DNA from: Hydrogenophaga aromaticivorans
GTDB lineage: Bacteria > Pseudomonadota > Gammaproteobacteria > Burkholderiales > Burkholderiaceae_C
Reading direction: 5' to 3'
DNA: 64,000 nucleotides
Assembly (NCBI RefSeq): GCF_013387465.1
Contig: NZ_VYGV01000006.1
Coordinates: forward strand, 591,638-655,637
Shown here one piece after another: positions 8,361-16,455 of this stretch. Position 1 is the stretch's first letter. Every line of letters begins with the position of its first letter. The translations under genes were made by a program, and so were the position numbers. Under the pieces are notes generated by a model, which saw nothing but the letters and a program-made list of their open reading frames with translations, made no database searches and had not been told where the DNA came from.

Positions 8361-9521
8361 TTAGGAGAAGGCGTTGATACCGGTCAAGGCGCGGCCAATG
8401 ATGAGTTTCTGGATTTCGGTGGTGCCGTCGGGAATCGGCATCATGCGGGCGTTTCTGAACAACAGTTCAACGCCGAAGTCTTTGGTGATGCCGTTGCCGC
8501 CATGAATCTGCAATGCTTTCGACGCGACGTTGACCGCCATCTCGGTCGCGTACCACTTGGCCATGGCGCTTTGCACCTCGCTGCGCACGCCATGGTCGAT
8601 CAGGTTGAACGCGCGGTAGACCAGCAATCGCGCGGCGTCGAGTTCGGTGGCCGCCTCGGCCAGCATGCCCTGGATCAATTGATGACCACCGATCGGCTTG
8701 CCATGCTGGCGGCGTTCCTTCGAATAGGCCACCGCCTTGTCGAGTGCCGCCTGGGCGATACCGATCGAAGTCATGCCGACCATGGGACGCGCCTTCTCGA
8801 ACAGCACCATGGTGTTCTTCAGACCGGTGCCGGGTTCAATCATCATGTTCTCGGCCGGTACGCGCGCGCCGTCGAAGAACAGTTGTGCGGTTGACGTGCT
8901 GTTGAGCCCCAGCTTGTCGATGTTGCGGCTTTCGTAGCCGTGTTCGGCGCGGTCCACCAGGATCATCGAGATGGCGCCCGAACCTTCTTGTGAGGTGCGC
9001 ACGATGACCATGCAAAAGTCGGAGTAGTGGCCGTTGGAGATCCAGGTTTTTTCACCGGTGACAATGTAGTGGTCACCATCGCGTTGGGCGCGGCAGGTGA
9101 CTTCAGCCACGTTGGATCCGACCCCGGGCTCACTGATGCCGCTGCAGGCAATGATTTCGGCGCGGACCATGCGCGGCAGGTATTTTTCGCGCATGGCGGT
9201 GTTGGTGCACACCTGTAGCGAGTAAGCGCCGAGCTGCTGGATCAGCAGCGAGATGGCCACGTCGCCGGAAATGCGCGCGAGCTGCTCGTACATCAGTGCA
9301 TAGGTCAGCCAGGGCATGCCCATGCCGCCATATTCCTCGGCAATGATGCCGTTGCCGCCCATGCCGTAGGGCAGCATCTTTTGAAATATCTCCAGCATCA
9401 GCTCTTTTTCGATCAGCTTGTCGGGCTGGTAGCGTTCAACGATGGGGCGCAGCTCGGTTTCGAGGAAGCGAGTGAAGCCTTCGACGGCCATGCGTTGCTC
9501 TTCGGTCGGGAGAAAGTTCAT
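8361..9521 (-). CDS. Acyl-CoA dehydrogenase with Asp at the usual catalytic Glu site
   Basis: 386-residue flavoprotein of the ACAD family: N-terminal helical domain, the middle beta domain with SGISEPGVGSN and GEKTWISNG flavin-contact motifs (about residues 135-170), and the C-terminal helical domain with RQHGKPIGGHQLIQ. It introduces a 2,3 double bond into an acyl-CoA and passes electrons to ETF (genes at 59668-61355). Where medium- and short-chain enzymes have the catalytic Glu in YEGT, this protein has Asp365 in PDGTTE. An Asp there could alter chain or ring specificity, or another Glu may serve. It lies 31 bases after the SDR gene and 3 bases before livG. Confidence 0.85.
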   Translation of the reverse strand: MNFLPTEEQRMAVEGFTRFLETELRPIVERYQPDKLIEKELMLEIFQKMLPYGMGGNGIIAEEYGGMGMPWLTYALMYEQLARISGDVAISLLIQQLGAYSLQVCTNTAMREKYLPRMVRAEIIACSGISEPGVGSNVAEVTCRAQRDGDHYIVTGEKTWISNGHYSDFCMVIVRTSQEGSGAISMILVDRAEHGYESRNIDKLGLNSTSTAQLFFDGARVPAENMMIEPGTGLKNTMVLFEKARPMVGMTSIGIAQAALDKAVAYSKERRQHGKPIGGHQLIQGMLAEAATELDAARLLVYRAFNLIDHGVRSEVQSAMAKWYATEMAVNVASKALQIHGGNGITKDFGVELLFRNARMMPIPDGTTEIQKLIIGRALTGINAFS

Positions 9522-9552
9522 GATTGTGGTCTTTGTGTGGTGTTGATTTCGT

Positions 9553-10320
9553 TCAGCGTGAGCTCATGCGTGCGCCGGCATCAATGTGGAGACAGGTGGC
9601 GTTGATGTAAGGGTTCTCGACGATGGAGCGCACCAGGTGGGCCAGCTCGCTGGCTTGGCCCATGCGGCGGGGGAACAGAATCATGCGGTCAACAATGGCC
9701 TGCGCGACTTTCTTTGGCAGGCCCGCGACCATTGGCGTTTCGAACAAGCCAGGCGCAACCGCTACGCAGCGGATCCCCAGATCGGCCAGGTCCCGTGCCA
9801 CTGGCAGCGTGAGGCCGATCACCCCGGCCTTGCTGGCGGCGTAGGCCGCCTGTCCCATCTGGCCGTCCTGTGCGGCACCGGACGACAGGTTGATGATGAC
9901 GCCGCGCTCATCACCCTCAGGCTCATTGCGCGCCATCGCCACGGCGGCCAGGCGCAGCACGTTGAACGTGCCGGTCAGGTTGACGGCAATCACCTTGTCC
10001 CACAGTGCCAGGGGAAAGGGTTTTCCATCGGCCACGGTCTTGGCTGCGTCGGGCACGCCAGCGCAGTTGATGCAAATGTGAATGGCGCCAAAACGGGCCA
10101 GGGTTGCGTCGATGCCCGCCTGCACCTGTGACTCACTGGTGACATCTACCTGCTCGAACATGGCGGCAGAACCCAGTTCGGTGGCTGCCTGTACACCACG
10201 CTCGCTGTCGCGGTCGAACAATGACACCCGTGCGCCGCCTGCGGCGAGCGCATCAGCCACCGCGCGCCCCAAGCCTGAAGCACCACCTGTGATGATGGCC
10301 ACCTTGTCATGCAGAATCAT
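9553..10320 (-). CDS. Short-chain dehydrogenase, 3-hydroxyacyl-CoA dehydrogenase type II-like
   Basis: 255-residue classical SDR. The NAD-binding TGGASGLGRAV motif begins at about residue 10, Asp of LFDRD suggests NAD(H) preference, and the catalytic Ser-Tyr-Lys set is seen in NLSSGAAQDG and YAASK. The DGQMGQAAYAASK stretch and ETPMVAGLP are features of the HSD17B10/type II 3-hydroxyacyl-CoA dehydrogenases, which oxidise branched 3-hydroxyacyl-CoA esters. That fits its place between a thiolase (10 bases away) and an acyl-CoA dehydrogenase: it would catalyse the third step of a beta-oxidation spiral. An alicyclic role like BadH is an alternative. Confidence 0.85.
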   Translation of the reverse strand: MILHDKVAIITGGASGLGRAVADALAAGGARVSLFDRDSERGVQAATELGSAAMFEQVDVTSESQVQAGIDATLARFGAIHICINCAGVPDAAKTVADGKPFPLALWDKVIAVNLTGTFNVLRLAAVAMARNEPEGDERGVIINLSSGAAQDGQMGQAAYAASKAGVIGLTLPVARDLADLGIRCVAVAPGLFETPMVAGLPKKVAQAIVDRMILFPRRMGQASELAHLVRSIVENPYINATCLHIDAGARMSSR

Positions 10321-10329
10321 TTTTGTCCT

Positions 10330-11577
10330 TCAGCGACCGAGGATGGTGATGGCGGCCACGGCTTCTTCAATTCCGAACAGGCCCCCACCGTTTTCTGCGA
10401 TGGCAAGGCGGGCCCCTTGCACCTGGCGAGCCCCCGCTTCGCCGCGCAACTGCACGACCAGTTCATGCAGCTGACCCAGCCCGGTGGCGCCGATCGGGTG
10501 CCCTTTGGACTCCAGTCCACCCGAGGTGTTGATCGGGATGCGTCCACCAATCGTGGTGCCGCCGCTCTCGGCGAGCGGCCCGCCTTCGCCGAACGCACAG
10601 AAGCCAAGGTTCTCACTCTGTACGATTTCGCCAATGGCCGTGGCATCGTGGACTTCGGCCAGCGAAATGTCTTGCGGGCCGACGCCAGCGAGTTCGTAGG
10701 CTTGTTTGGATGCCTTGACGGTGATGTGTTGATCCAGGTTTTCAGGGAGGCGGTTGCTGCCGGTGGCAATGATTGATGCCAGCACCTTGATGGCGCGCCC
10801 GCGGTTGGCCAGACGCGCCAATGCTGCTTCGGAACACACGACGACCGCAGCAGCCCCGTCGCTGATGGGTGCGCACATCGGAAGCGTCAATGGGTAGGTG
10901 ATCGGCGGCGCGGCCAGCACCTCTTCAATGGTGTAGGCGTTGCGGTATTGCGCCAGCGGGTTGTGCACCGAATGGCCGTGGTTCTTGGCGGACACGGCGG
11001 CAATTTGTCGCTGCGTGGTGCCGAACTCGCGCATGTGAAAGCGAGCAAAGGCGGCGTAGATGTCCATGAACAGGCTGTAGGGCGCCTTGGACATGGACCC
11101 TTCCGGTGGCTCAATACCGTGCCCCATTTGCAGCAGCCTGCGTTTGTTATCCTCGACCGTGGCCACGTCCCAGGCACCATCGAAAACGCTGAACATTTTG
11201 GCTTTGTCGGCGCAAAACATTTTCTCGGCACCAATGGCCAGCGCTATCTCTCCTGCCCCCGAGCGCACATACTGCACCGCCAGGTTGAAAGCCGAACTGG
11301 CACTGGCGCAGGCGTTCTCGATGTTGAAAATCGGGATGGACTCGAAGCCCATCGAACGCAACGCAATCTGGCCGCGGATCATGGTCTGGCCTTCGAGTGC
11401 GCCCTGTGTTGCGTTGGAAAAGTAGGCCGACTGGATGTCGCTGACGGACAGTCCGGCATCGGCCAGCGCGGCGTTCACGGCAGCGGCGGTCAGTTGCTTG
11501 ATATCGCGGTCAAGAAACTTGCCGGTCGGCGTCATGCCGACGCCGACTATGTAAACGGCGGCTTGCGGGTTGGTCAT
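10330..11577 (-). CDS. Thiolase, SCP-x/lipid-transfer type
   Basis: 415-residue thiolase-superfamily protein. The acyl-accepting Cys90 sits in FNIENACASASS, the HDA/HDxF-type His in EVHDATAIGE, and the CoA-site SKGHPIGATG near the C-terminus, so it looks catalytically complete. This subfamily (SCP2 thiolase-like) cleaves 3-oxoacyl-CoA esters that are bulky or branched. It sits between crotonase and SDR genes in the operon and would do the last step of that oxidation round. The predicted start MTNPQAAVYIVGVGM is the normal family start. Confidence 0.86.
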   Translation of the reverse strand: MTNPQAAVYIVGVGMTPTGKFLDRDIKQLTAAAVNAALADAGLSVSDIQSAYFSNATQGALEGQTMIRGQIALRSMGFESIPIFNIENACASASSAFNLAVQYVRSGAGEIALAIGAEKMFCADKAKMFSVFDGAWDVATVEDNKRRLLQMGHGIEPPEGSMSKAPYSLFMDIYAAFARFHMREFGTTQRQIAAVSAKNHGHSVHNPLAQYRNAYTIEEVLAAPPITYPLTLPMCAPISDGAAAVVVCSEAALARLANRGRAIKVLASIIATGSNRLPENLDQHITVKASKQAYELAGVGPQDISLAEVHDATAIGEIVQSENLGFCAFGEGGPLAESGGTTIGGRIPINTSGGLESKGHPIGATGLGQLHELVVQLRGEAGARQVQGARLAIAENGGGLFGIEEAVAAITILGR

Positions 11578-11611
11578 GGTAATGCGTCCATTCAGAAGAA
11601 GCGGTGTGAAA

Positions 11612-12412
11612 TCAGTAGCCCTTGAAATCGGGCGTGCGCTTGCCGACGAAAGCCGCGAGGCCCTCTTGTATGTCGTGCGAATGGCGGTGCGCGTCGAGCA
11701 CCAGTCGCTCCAGCCGCAGTGCCGAAGCCTGTGGCTGCTCCAGCCCGTCGGCCACGACCTGTTTCATGCGGCGCAGCACCAACGGGCTCTTGCTGGCGAT
11801 GCGCAAGGCGATTTTTTCGACCTCGGACACCAGCTCGGCATCCGGCACCACGCGATTCACCAGGCCCAACGGAACCAGTTCGCGTGCGGGCATGGTGTCG
11901 CCGGTGAACAGCAGGTATTTGGCGGCGGTGGCGCCGATGCGCCGTGGCAGGATCGCCGCGCCGCCCGCGCCCGGAAACACGCCGAAGTTGGCATGCGCAT
12001 CGCCGATGCGGGCACTTTCGGCGGCGATGATGAGGTCGCAGGCCATGGCCAGCTCCAGTCCGCCGGCCATCGTCAGGCCATTCAGCGCGGCGATGGTGGG
12101 TTTGGGGCACACGCGCAGCCGATCCATCATGCCGCCGACGAGATCGAGAAACTCACCCATCGGGTCGCTCGGGCCGGGGTCGCCAGCGCTGCTCTCGAAC
12201 ACGCCTTTGAGATCGGCGCCGGCGCAGAAGGCTCGGCCTGCACCGGTCAGCACGATGACGCGGATGGCCGGGTCACGCTCGCAACGTTCGGTCACATCGC
12301 GCAATTCGGCGCACATTGTCTCCGACAGGGCATTCATCGCATCGGGCCGGTTCAGCGTGATCCACGCCACGGCACCACGTTGTTCAAAGCGGATGGTCAA
12401 CGGGGGTTGCAT
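11612..12412 (-). CDS. Enoyl-CoA hydratase/isomerase (crotonase family)
   Basis: 266 residues from the chosen start (MQPPLTIRF), which has AAGGA 10 bases upstream; longer in-frame starts at 12460 and 12496 exist but would add an unconserved leader and the longest would overlap the preceding gene. Crotonase features: NRPDAMNAL near residue 25, oxyanion-hole AFCAGADLKG, second oxyanion Gly in GLTMAGGLELAMACD, and GVFPGAGGAAILPRRIG. It lacks one Glu of the canonical hydratase pair (GVFPGAGG instead of G..PE.G), so isomerase or hydrolase activity is possible. Second gene of the minus-strand operon. Confidence 0.83.
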   Translation of the reverse strand: MQPPLTIRFEQRGAVAWITLNRPDAMNALSETMCAELRDVTERCERDPAIRVIVLTGAGRAFCAGADLKGVFESSAGDPGPSDPMGEFLDLVGGMMDRLRVCPKPTIAALNGLTMAGGLELAMACDLIIAAESARIGDAHANFGVFPGAGGAAILPRRIGATAAKYLLFTGDTMPARELVPLGLVNRVVPDAELVSEVEKIALRIASKSPLVLRRMKQVVADGLEQPQASALRLERLVLDAHRHSHDIQEGLAAFVGKRTPDFKGY

Positions 12413-12470
12413 CTTCAAGGCATCCTTGCTTATGTGGGGGTCAGCTGCGCTTGCCATGCGGGTTTGGGAA

Positions 12471-13649
12471 TCAACCGCGCAGGAGTTCTTCGGCAATGAT
12501 CATCTTGCGCACCTCGGATGTGCCTGCACCGATCTCGAGGATCTTGATGCAACGGAACAGGCGGTTGATCTCGGACTCCCAGATGTAGCCGCTACCGCCA
12601 TGCACTTGCACGGCCTTGTTGAGCACCCGGTTGCAGGCTTCGCCGGCGTAGAGGATGGACGCTGCGGTGAGCTTGTGCGCATCGCCGCGGCCACCGCCGC
12701 CCACTTCCAGATCATTGACCTCGGCCAGGGTGCGCCAGACCAGGGTTTTCATGGCTTCGATCTCGGTGTACATCTCGGCCAGCATGGCCTGCACCATCTG
12801 GAAGCTGCCGATGGGTTTGCCGAACTGCACGCGCGTCCTGGCGTACTCGACGCTCAATTCGAGCGCACGTTCGCAGATGCCCACGCACAAGCCAGCCACC
12901 AGCGCGCGCTCCAGATCGAGCCCGCTCATGACGATTTTGACGCCTTCGTTTTCCTTGCCCACCAGGTTGGCTGCCGGCACGCGGCAGTTGTCGAACACCA
13001 GCTCGCCGGTCTGGCTGCCGCGAAAACCCATCTTGATGAGCTTTTGAGCCACCTTGAAGCCGGGGAAATTCTTCTCGACGATGAAGGCCGAAATGCCCTT
13101 GGCACCCAACTCCGGCGCGGTCTTGGCGTAAACCAGCAGCACGTCGGCCACCGGGCCGTTGGTGATGTAGATCTTGGTGCCGTTGAGGATGTAGAGGTCG
13201 CCCTCGCGGCGCGCGCTGGTGCGCATCGCGCCCAGCGCATCCGAGCCGGCGCCGGGTTCGGTCAGGCCGAGCGCGCCGATTTTTGTGCCGTTGCACAGAT
13301 CGGGCAGGTATTGGCGGCGCTGCGCCTCGTTGGCGTTGCGGTAGATGTTGTTGACGCACAGGTTGTCGTGCGCCGCCCAGGACAAGGCGATGGCGGGGTT
13401 CCAGCGCGCAAAGGCCTGACAGATCAGGCCCGAGCTGAACAGGTCCATGCCCGCGCCACCATGCTCGGCAGGCACGGTGGCCCCCATGAAGCCAGCCGCT
13501 CCAATTCTCTGAAAGATATCAGACGGCCACCACTCCTCGTCGTCCATGCGGCGCGCGAGTGGCACGAATTCCTTGCGCGCGAACTTGTCGGCGGCTTCGA
13601 GCACGGCACGGTCGTCGGCGGAGAGGGCAAAACTGCGAGGCGTGGACAT
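12471..13649 (-). CDS. Acyl-CoA dehydrogenase, isovaleryl-CoA dehydrogenase type
   Basis: 392-residue ACAD and first gene of the long minus-strand operon. The flavin motifs [10 protein letters not shown] and [10 protein letters not shown] are present. The base is of the isovaleryl-CoA dehydrogenase kind: Glu in [11 protein letters not shown] on helix G, while the C-terminal site reads [10 protein letters not shown] with no Glu. That arrangement is typical of enzymes for 3- or 4-methyl-branched acyl-CoA, consistent with the racemase at the operon end and the carboxylase across the divide. A near-consensus sigma70 promoter lies about 90 bases upstream (13739-13767). Confidence 0.87.
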   Translation of the reverse strand: MSTPRSFALSADDRAVLEAADKFARKEFVPLARRMDDEEWWPSDIFQRIGAAGFMGATVPAEHGGAGMDLFSSGLICQAFARWNPAIALSWAAHDNLCVNNIYRNANEAQRRQYLPDLCNGTKIGALGLTEPGAGSDALGAMRTSARREGDLYILNGTKIYITNGPVADVLLVYAKTAPELGAKGISAFIVEKNFPGFKVAQKLIKMGFRGSQTGELVFDNCRVPAANLVGKENEGVKIVMSGLDLERALVAGLCVGICERALELSVEYARTRVQFGKPIGSFQMVQAMLAEMYTEIEAMKTLVWRTLAEVNDLEVGGGGRGDAHKLTAASILYAGEACNRVLNKAVQVHGGSGYIWESEINRLFRCIKILEIGAGTSEVRKMIIAEELLRG

Positions 13650-13738
13650 AAAGGATGCCTATCAATGCGTGGGCTGCGGGTCAAGGAGTCACGGCGCGCG
13701 CCCAAGCTGCGGGGACGAGGTCTCTTTGGGTTTGCGCG

Positions 13739-13767
13739 AATTTAATGAGGGATTGCCAAACTGTCAA
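13739..13767 (-). promoter_or_regulatory. Sigma70-like promoter for the minus-strand operon
   Basis: On the minus strand TTGACA (13767-13762), a 17-base spacer and TAAATT (13744-13739) form a near-consensus promoter pointing at the dehydrogenase start at 13649. No other gene end intervenes, so it likely drives the operon down to 365. It overlaps a plus-strand promoter candidate. Confidence 0.6.
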
Positions 13768-13781
13768 GCGTTAGGTAGGAT
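13753..13781 (+). promoter_or_regulatory. Sigma70-like promoter for the plus-strand operon
   Basis: TTGCCA at 13753-13758, a 17-base spacer and TAGGAT at 13776-13781 form a plausible plus-strand promoter facing the small ORFs and the thiolase operon at 14305. It is weaker than the opposite promoter and shares about 15 bases with it, so the two polymerase sites cannot be filled together. Confidence 0.42.
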
Positions 13782-13829
13782 TCGTTGCAGGCGCTCACCT
13801 GAAGTGCCAGAGATCCGGAGACTTCGGCC

Positions 13830-13994
13830 ATGGGAGGCGGAATCGGTGCGGATTCATTGGCGGGGGCCGACCTGTTGCTCAAGCAGGTGGTCACCCGTGC
13901 CGCATTCACCCGTGACACCTATCGGATCACGCCGCTCGCGGCGCGACCCTTCATCAGTGACAAACGACGCTTCGACCTAAGGAAACAGCCTTGA
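13830..13994 (+). CDS. Hypothetical 54-residue protein
   Basis: An ATG at 13830 opens a 54-residue frame ending in TGA at 13992-13994. It is rich in Arg and Ala and ends basic (DKRRFDLRKQ). No family recognised, no signal peptide or membrane helix. A purine-rich GATCCGGAG lies about 10 bases upstream. It ends exactly at a TTG that opens the next frame (TTGA overlap), so the two small frames could be one frameshifted gene or a coupled pair. The stretch lies in the leader of the plus-strand operon. Low confidence that it is translated. Confidence 0.25.
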   Translation: MGGGIGADSLAGADLLLKQVVTRAAFTRDTYRITPLAARPFISDKRRFDLRKQP

Positions 13995-14233
13995 CCCACG
14001 AACTCGGGATGAACCTGCTGCGCCGCCAGAACGTGGGCGACAACTTGCGCCTCGCGGTGAAGGCAACCGGAGAAAAACATACGGTCATCTTCGAGTTCTG
14101 TCGTGGCCGCCTGCCCGGCTTCGAGGCGCCGAAGCGGATTCACTTCCGCAGCTCGCTGCCAATCAGTGCGGCCAACAAGATCCTCAAGAAGGACCTCAAA
14201 ACCGAGTATGCCAACGCGGACAAGGGCGGCTGA
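13991..14233 (+). CDS. Hypothetical 80-residue basic protein
   Basis: A TTG at 13991 overlaps the stop of the preceding small frame and opens 80 residues ending at 14233. The composition is protein-like, with regular hydrophobic spacing (NLRLAVKATGEKHTVIFEF) and a Lys-rich tail (KILKKDLKTEYANADKG). I do not recognise the family. It may continue the upstream 54-residue frame through a one-base shift, giving a ~130-residue protein. It precedes the thiolase gene by 71 bases. A minus-strand frame over the same bases (13919-14287) looks like a shadow. Confidence 0.35.
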   Translation: MTHELGMNLLRRQNVGDNLRLAVKATGEKHTVIFEFCRGRLPGFEAPKRIHFRSSLPISAANKILKKDLKTEYANADKGG

Positions 14234-14304
14234 GGCCGTCGGCCTCCCAGTGTCCGAGTCCAAAACGTTTCGATCGAAACATTTCAACCCAAGGAGTCAG
14301 TGCG

Positions 14305-15489
14305 ATGAACCAGAAAGTTATTGTTGCCGGTGTGGGCATGATCCCGTTCACCAAACCGGGCGCCAGCGAGCCCTATCACGTGATGGGAGAAAAGGCGGTG
14401 CGCCAGGCCATGGCCGATGCGCGCGTCGAATACCCCATGATCCAGCAAGCCTATGTGGGCTATGTGTATGGCGATTCCACCTGCGGCCAGCGGGCGCTCT
14501 ACCCGGTGGGCATGAGTGGCATCCCCATCGTCAACGTCAACAACAATTGCTCCACCGGCTCGTCGGCGCTGTTCCTGGCGCGCCAGGCAATTCAAAGCGG
14601 TGCCGCCGAGTGCGTGCTGGCCCTGGGCTTCGAGCAGATGGCCGCCGGTGCCATCAAGGCCCAGTTCGAGGACAGGCCAACGCCGTTCGAGGAGTTTGAC
14701 CGGGCCACCGCCGAGCTCGTCGGGCACCCGGAAATTCCGCTGGCCCTTCGTTACTTCGGCGGCGCCGGCAAGGCGCACATGGACAAGTACGGCACCCAAC
14801 TGTCGACCTTTGCCAGCATTCGCGCCAAGGCCAGCCGCCATGCCGCCAACAACCCGCTGGCGCTGTTTCGCAAGGAGGTCTCGGTCGATGACGTGATGAA
14901 CGCACCGATGCTGTGGGAGGGCGTGATGACCCGCCTGATGGCTTGCCCGCCGACCTGCGGCGCCGCTGCTGCGGTGATTTGCTCCGAAGCCTTCGCCAAA
15001 AAGCATGGGCTCGACACCCGCGTGTCGATTACCGCCCAGGCAATGACGACCGATTTCCCCAGCACCTTCGAGTCGCACGACATGATGCGCGTGGTCGGCT
15101 TCGACATGGCGCGCGATGCGGCGCAAAAGGTCTACAAGCAGGCCGGCATCGGCCCGCAGGACGTGAACGTGGTTGAGCTGCACGACTGCTTCGCGCAGAA
15201 CGAACTGATCACCTACGAGGCGTTGGGCCTGTGCCCGGAGGGCGGCGCCGAGAAATTCGTGCTGGACGGCGACAACACCTATGGCGGCAAGGTGGTGACC
15301 AACCCGTCGGGCGGCCTGTTGTCGAAAGGTCATCCGCTGGGCGCGACCGGCCTGGCGCAATGTTTCGAGCTGACCCATCAACTGCGCGGCACGGCGGACA
15401 AACGCCAGGTCAAGGGTGCGCGTGTGGCCTTGCAGCACAACCTCGGGCTGGGCGGCGCTTGCGTCGTCACGCTTTACCAGGCCGGCTGA
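14305..15489 (+). CDS. Thiolase, SCP-x/lipid-transfer type
   Basis: 394-residue thiolase with nucleophilic Cys82 in VNNNCSTGSS, the His motif VELHDCFAQNE and the C-terminal SKGHPLGATG CoA site, plus the terminal GLGGACVVTLY that is typical of the SCP2-thiolase group. It cleaves 3-oxoacyl-CoA thiolytically. AAGGAG lies 9 bases before the ATG. It opens the plus-strand operon and is followed by two MaoC hotdog proteins, an SDR and a pair of ACADs, so genes 14305-19642 form a complete beta-oxidation set written in reverse order of reaction. The same order of bulky-substrate functions is known in steroid side-chain clusters. Confidence 0.87.
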   Translation: MNQKVIVAGVGMIPFTKPGASEPYHVMGEKAVRQAMADARVEYPMIQQAYVGYVYGDSTCGQRALYPVGMSGIPIVNVNNNCSTGSSALFLARQAIQSGAAECVLALGFEQMAAGAIKAQFEDRPTPFEEFDRATAELVGHPEIPLALRYFGGAGKAHMDKYGTQLSTFASIRAKASRHAANNPLALFRKEVSVDDVMNAPMLWEGVMTRLMACPPTCGAAAAVICSEAFAKKHGLDTRVSITAQAMTTDFPSTFESHDMMRVVGFDMARDAAQKVYKQAGIGPQDVNVVELHDCFAQNELITYEALGLCPEGGAEKFVLDGDNTYGGKVVTNPSGGLLSKGHPLGATGLAQCFELTHQLRGTADKRQVKGARVALQHNLGLGGACVVTLYQAG

Positions 15490-15522
15490 GCTCAGACGCA
15501 GCAAACCAGGAGCTGAAGTCCC

Positions 15523-15966
15523 ATGATTGACAAACAATTCATCGGTTACGAGGTGCCGCCCACGCTGTGGGATGTGGAGAAGGGGCGCATCCGCTTTTTC
15601 GCCGAGGTGATCGGTGCCACCGACCCGATCTACTTCGACGCGAGCGCCGCCCAGGCCGCTGGCTACCGCAACGTCGTGGCACCACCGACCTTCATCTTTG
15701 GCGCCGAGAGCGATTCGGGGGTGTTGATGACGTTGCTCGACACGCTCAAGATCGACTTGCGCAAGGTCTTGCACGGCGAGCAACGCTTTGACTACCACGC
15801 CCCGGTGTGCGCTGGCGACACGCTGCGCTTCCAGACCCGCGTCACCGACATCTACGACAAGAAGGGCGGCGCGCTCGAGTTTGTCGTCAACGACACGAAA
15901 GTCACCAATCAGCTCGGCGAGCATGTCTCTGACCTGCATTCGGTGGTCGTCGTGCGCCACGCCTGA
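15523..15966 (+). CDS. MaoC-like hotdog subunit (N-terminal dehydratase type)
   Basis: 147-residue single-hotdog protein of the MaoC_dehydrat_N/FAS1-DH kind: YEVPPTLWDVEKGRIRFFAEVIG at the start, DPIYFD, the APPTFIFG turn and GEQRFDYHAPVCAGDTL. The D-x4-H hydratase motif is absent, so it is probably the structural half of a heteromer with the next gene, as in the HadA-HadB and ChsH1-ChsH2 pairs. It would shape the acyl pocket of a 2-enoyl-CoA hydratase for large substrates. The neighbouring MaoC gene begins 10 bases downstream. Confidence 0.8.
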   Translation: MIDKQFIGYEVPPTLWDVEKGRIRFFAEVIGATDPIYFDASAAQAAGYRNVVAPPTFIFGAESDSGVLMTLLDTLKIDLRKVLHGEQRFDYHAPVCAGDTLRFQTRVTDIYDKKGGALEFVVNDTKVTNQLGEHVSDLHSVVVVRHA

Positions 15967-15976
15967 AGGACTATTC

Positions 15977-16393
15977 ATGAACACTCAAGTAAAAATCCTG
16001 GATGTTGGTGACGACATGCCTGTACTGGAATTGCCACCGATCAGCCGCACCACACTGGCACTGTTCGCCGGTGCGTCGGGTGACCACAACCCGATCCACA
16101 TCGACATCGACTTCGCCCGCAGCGCGGGTATGAAGGATGTGTTCGCGCAGGGTATGTTGTCGATGGCCTACCTCGGGCGTGCGCTCACCGAATGGGTGCC
16201 GCAGCGCCAGCTCCTCAGCTATGGCGTTCGCTTCGCGGCCATGACCCACCTCGGCGACCGCATACGCTGCACGGGCAAGGTGCTTGAAAAGATTGAGCAT
16301 GCAGGTCGGCCCTGCGTGCGCGTTCAAATCAGCGCGACGAAGGCGACAGGCGAAATCACGCTGGCCGGCGAGGCACTGGTTGCCTTGAACTGA
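15977..16393 (+). CDS. MaoC-like 2-enoyl-CoA hydratase, catalytic subunit
   Basis: 138 residues from the ATG at 15977, which follows GAAGGA by 6 bases; the frame is open further upstream but overlaps the previous gene. The R-hydratase motif GDHNPIHIDIDFARSAG carries the catalytic Asp and His, and the AQGMLSMAYLGRAL helix follows. The family adds water to trans-2-enoyl-CoA to give the R-3-hydroxyacyl-CoA. With the catalytically empty hotdog encoded just upstream it likely forms a heteromeric hydratase. Confidence 0.83.
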   Translation: MNTQVKILDVGDDMPVLELPPISRTTLALFAGASGDHNPIHIDIDFARSAGMKDVFAQGMLSMAYLGRALTEWVPQRQLLSYGVRFAAMTHLGDRIRCTGKVLEKIEHAGRPCVRVQISATKATGEITLAGEALVALN

Positions 16394-16455
16394 GGCCTCC
16401 GTTTGGCGGCCCGACTTTTTATTTATTTCCTTTTAATCACAAGCAAGGACACACC

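Noticed and set aside
13919..14287. 122-residue minus-strand frame in the divergent region
   Set aside because: Overlaps the more protein-like plus-strand small frame and reads into a thiolase ribosome site; no family, no start signal.
14284..15984. 566-residue minus-strand frame over the thiolase and MaoC genes
   Set aside because: No motif, His-rich composition, and fully overlaps well-conserved plus-strand genes.
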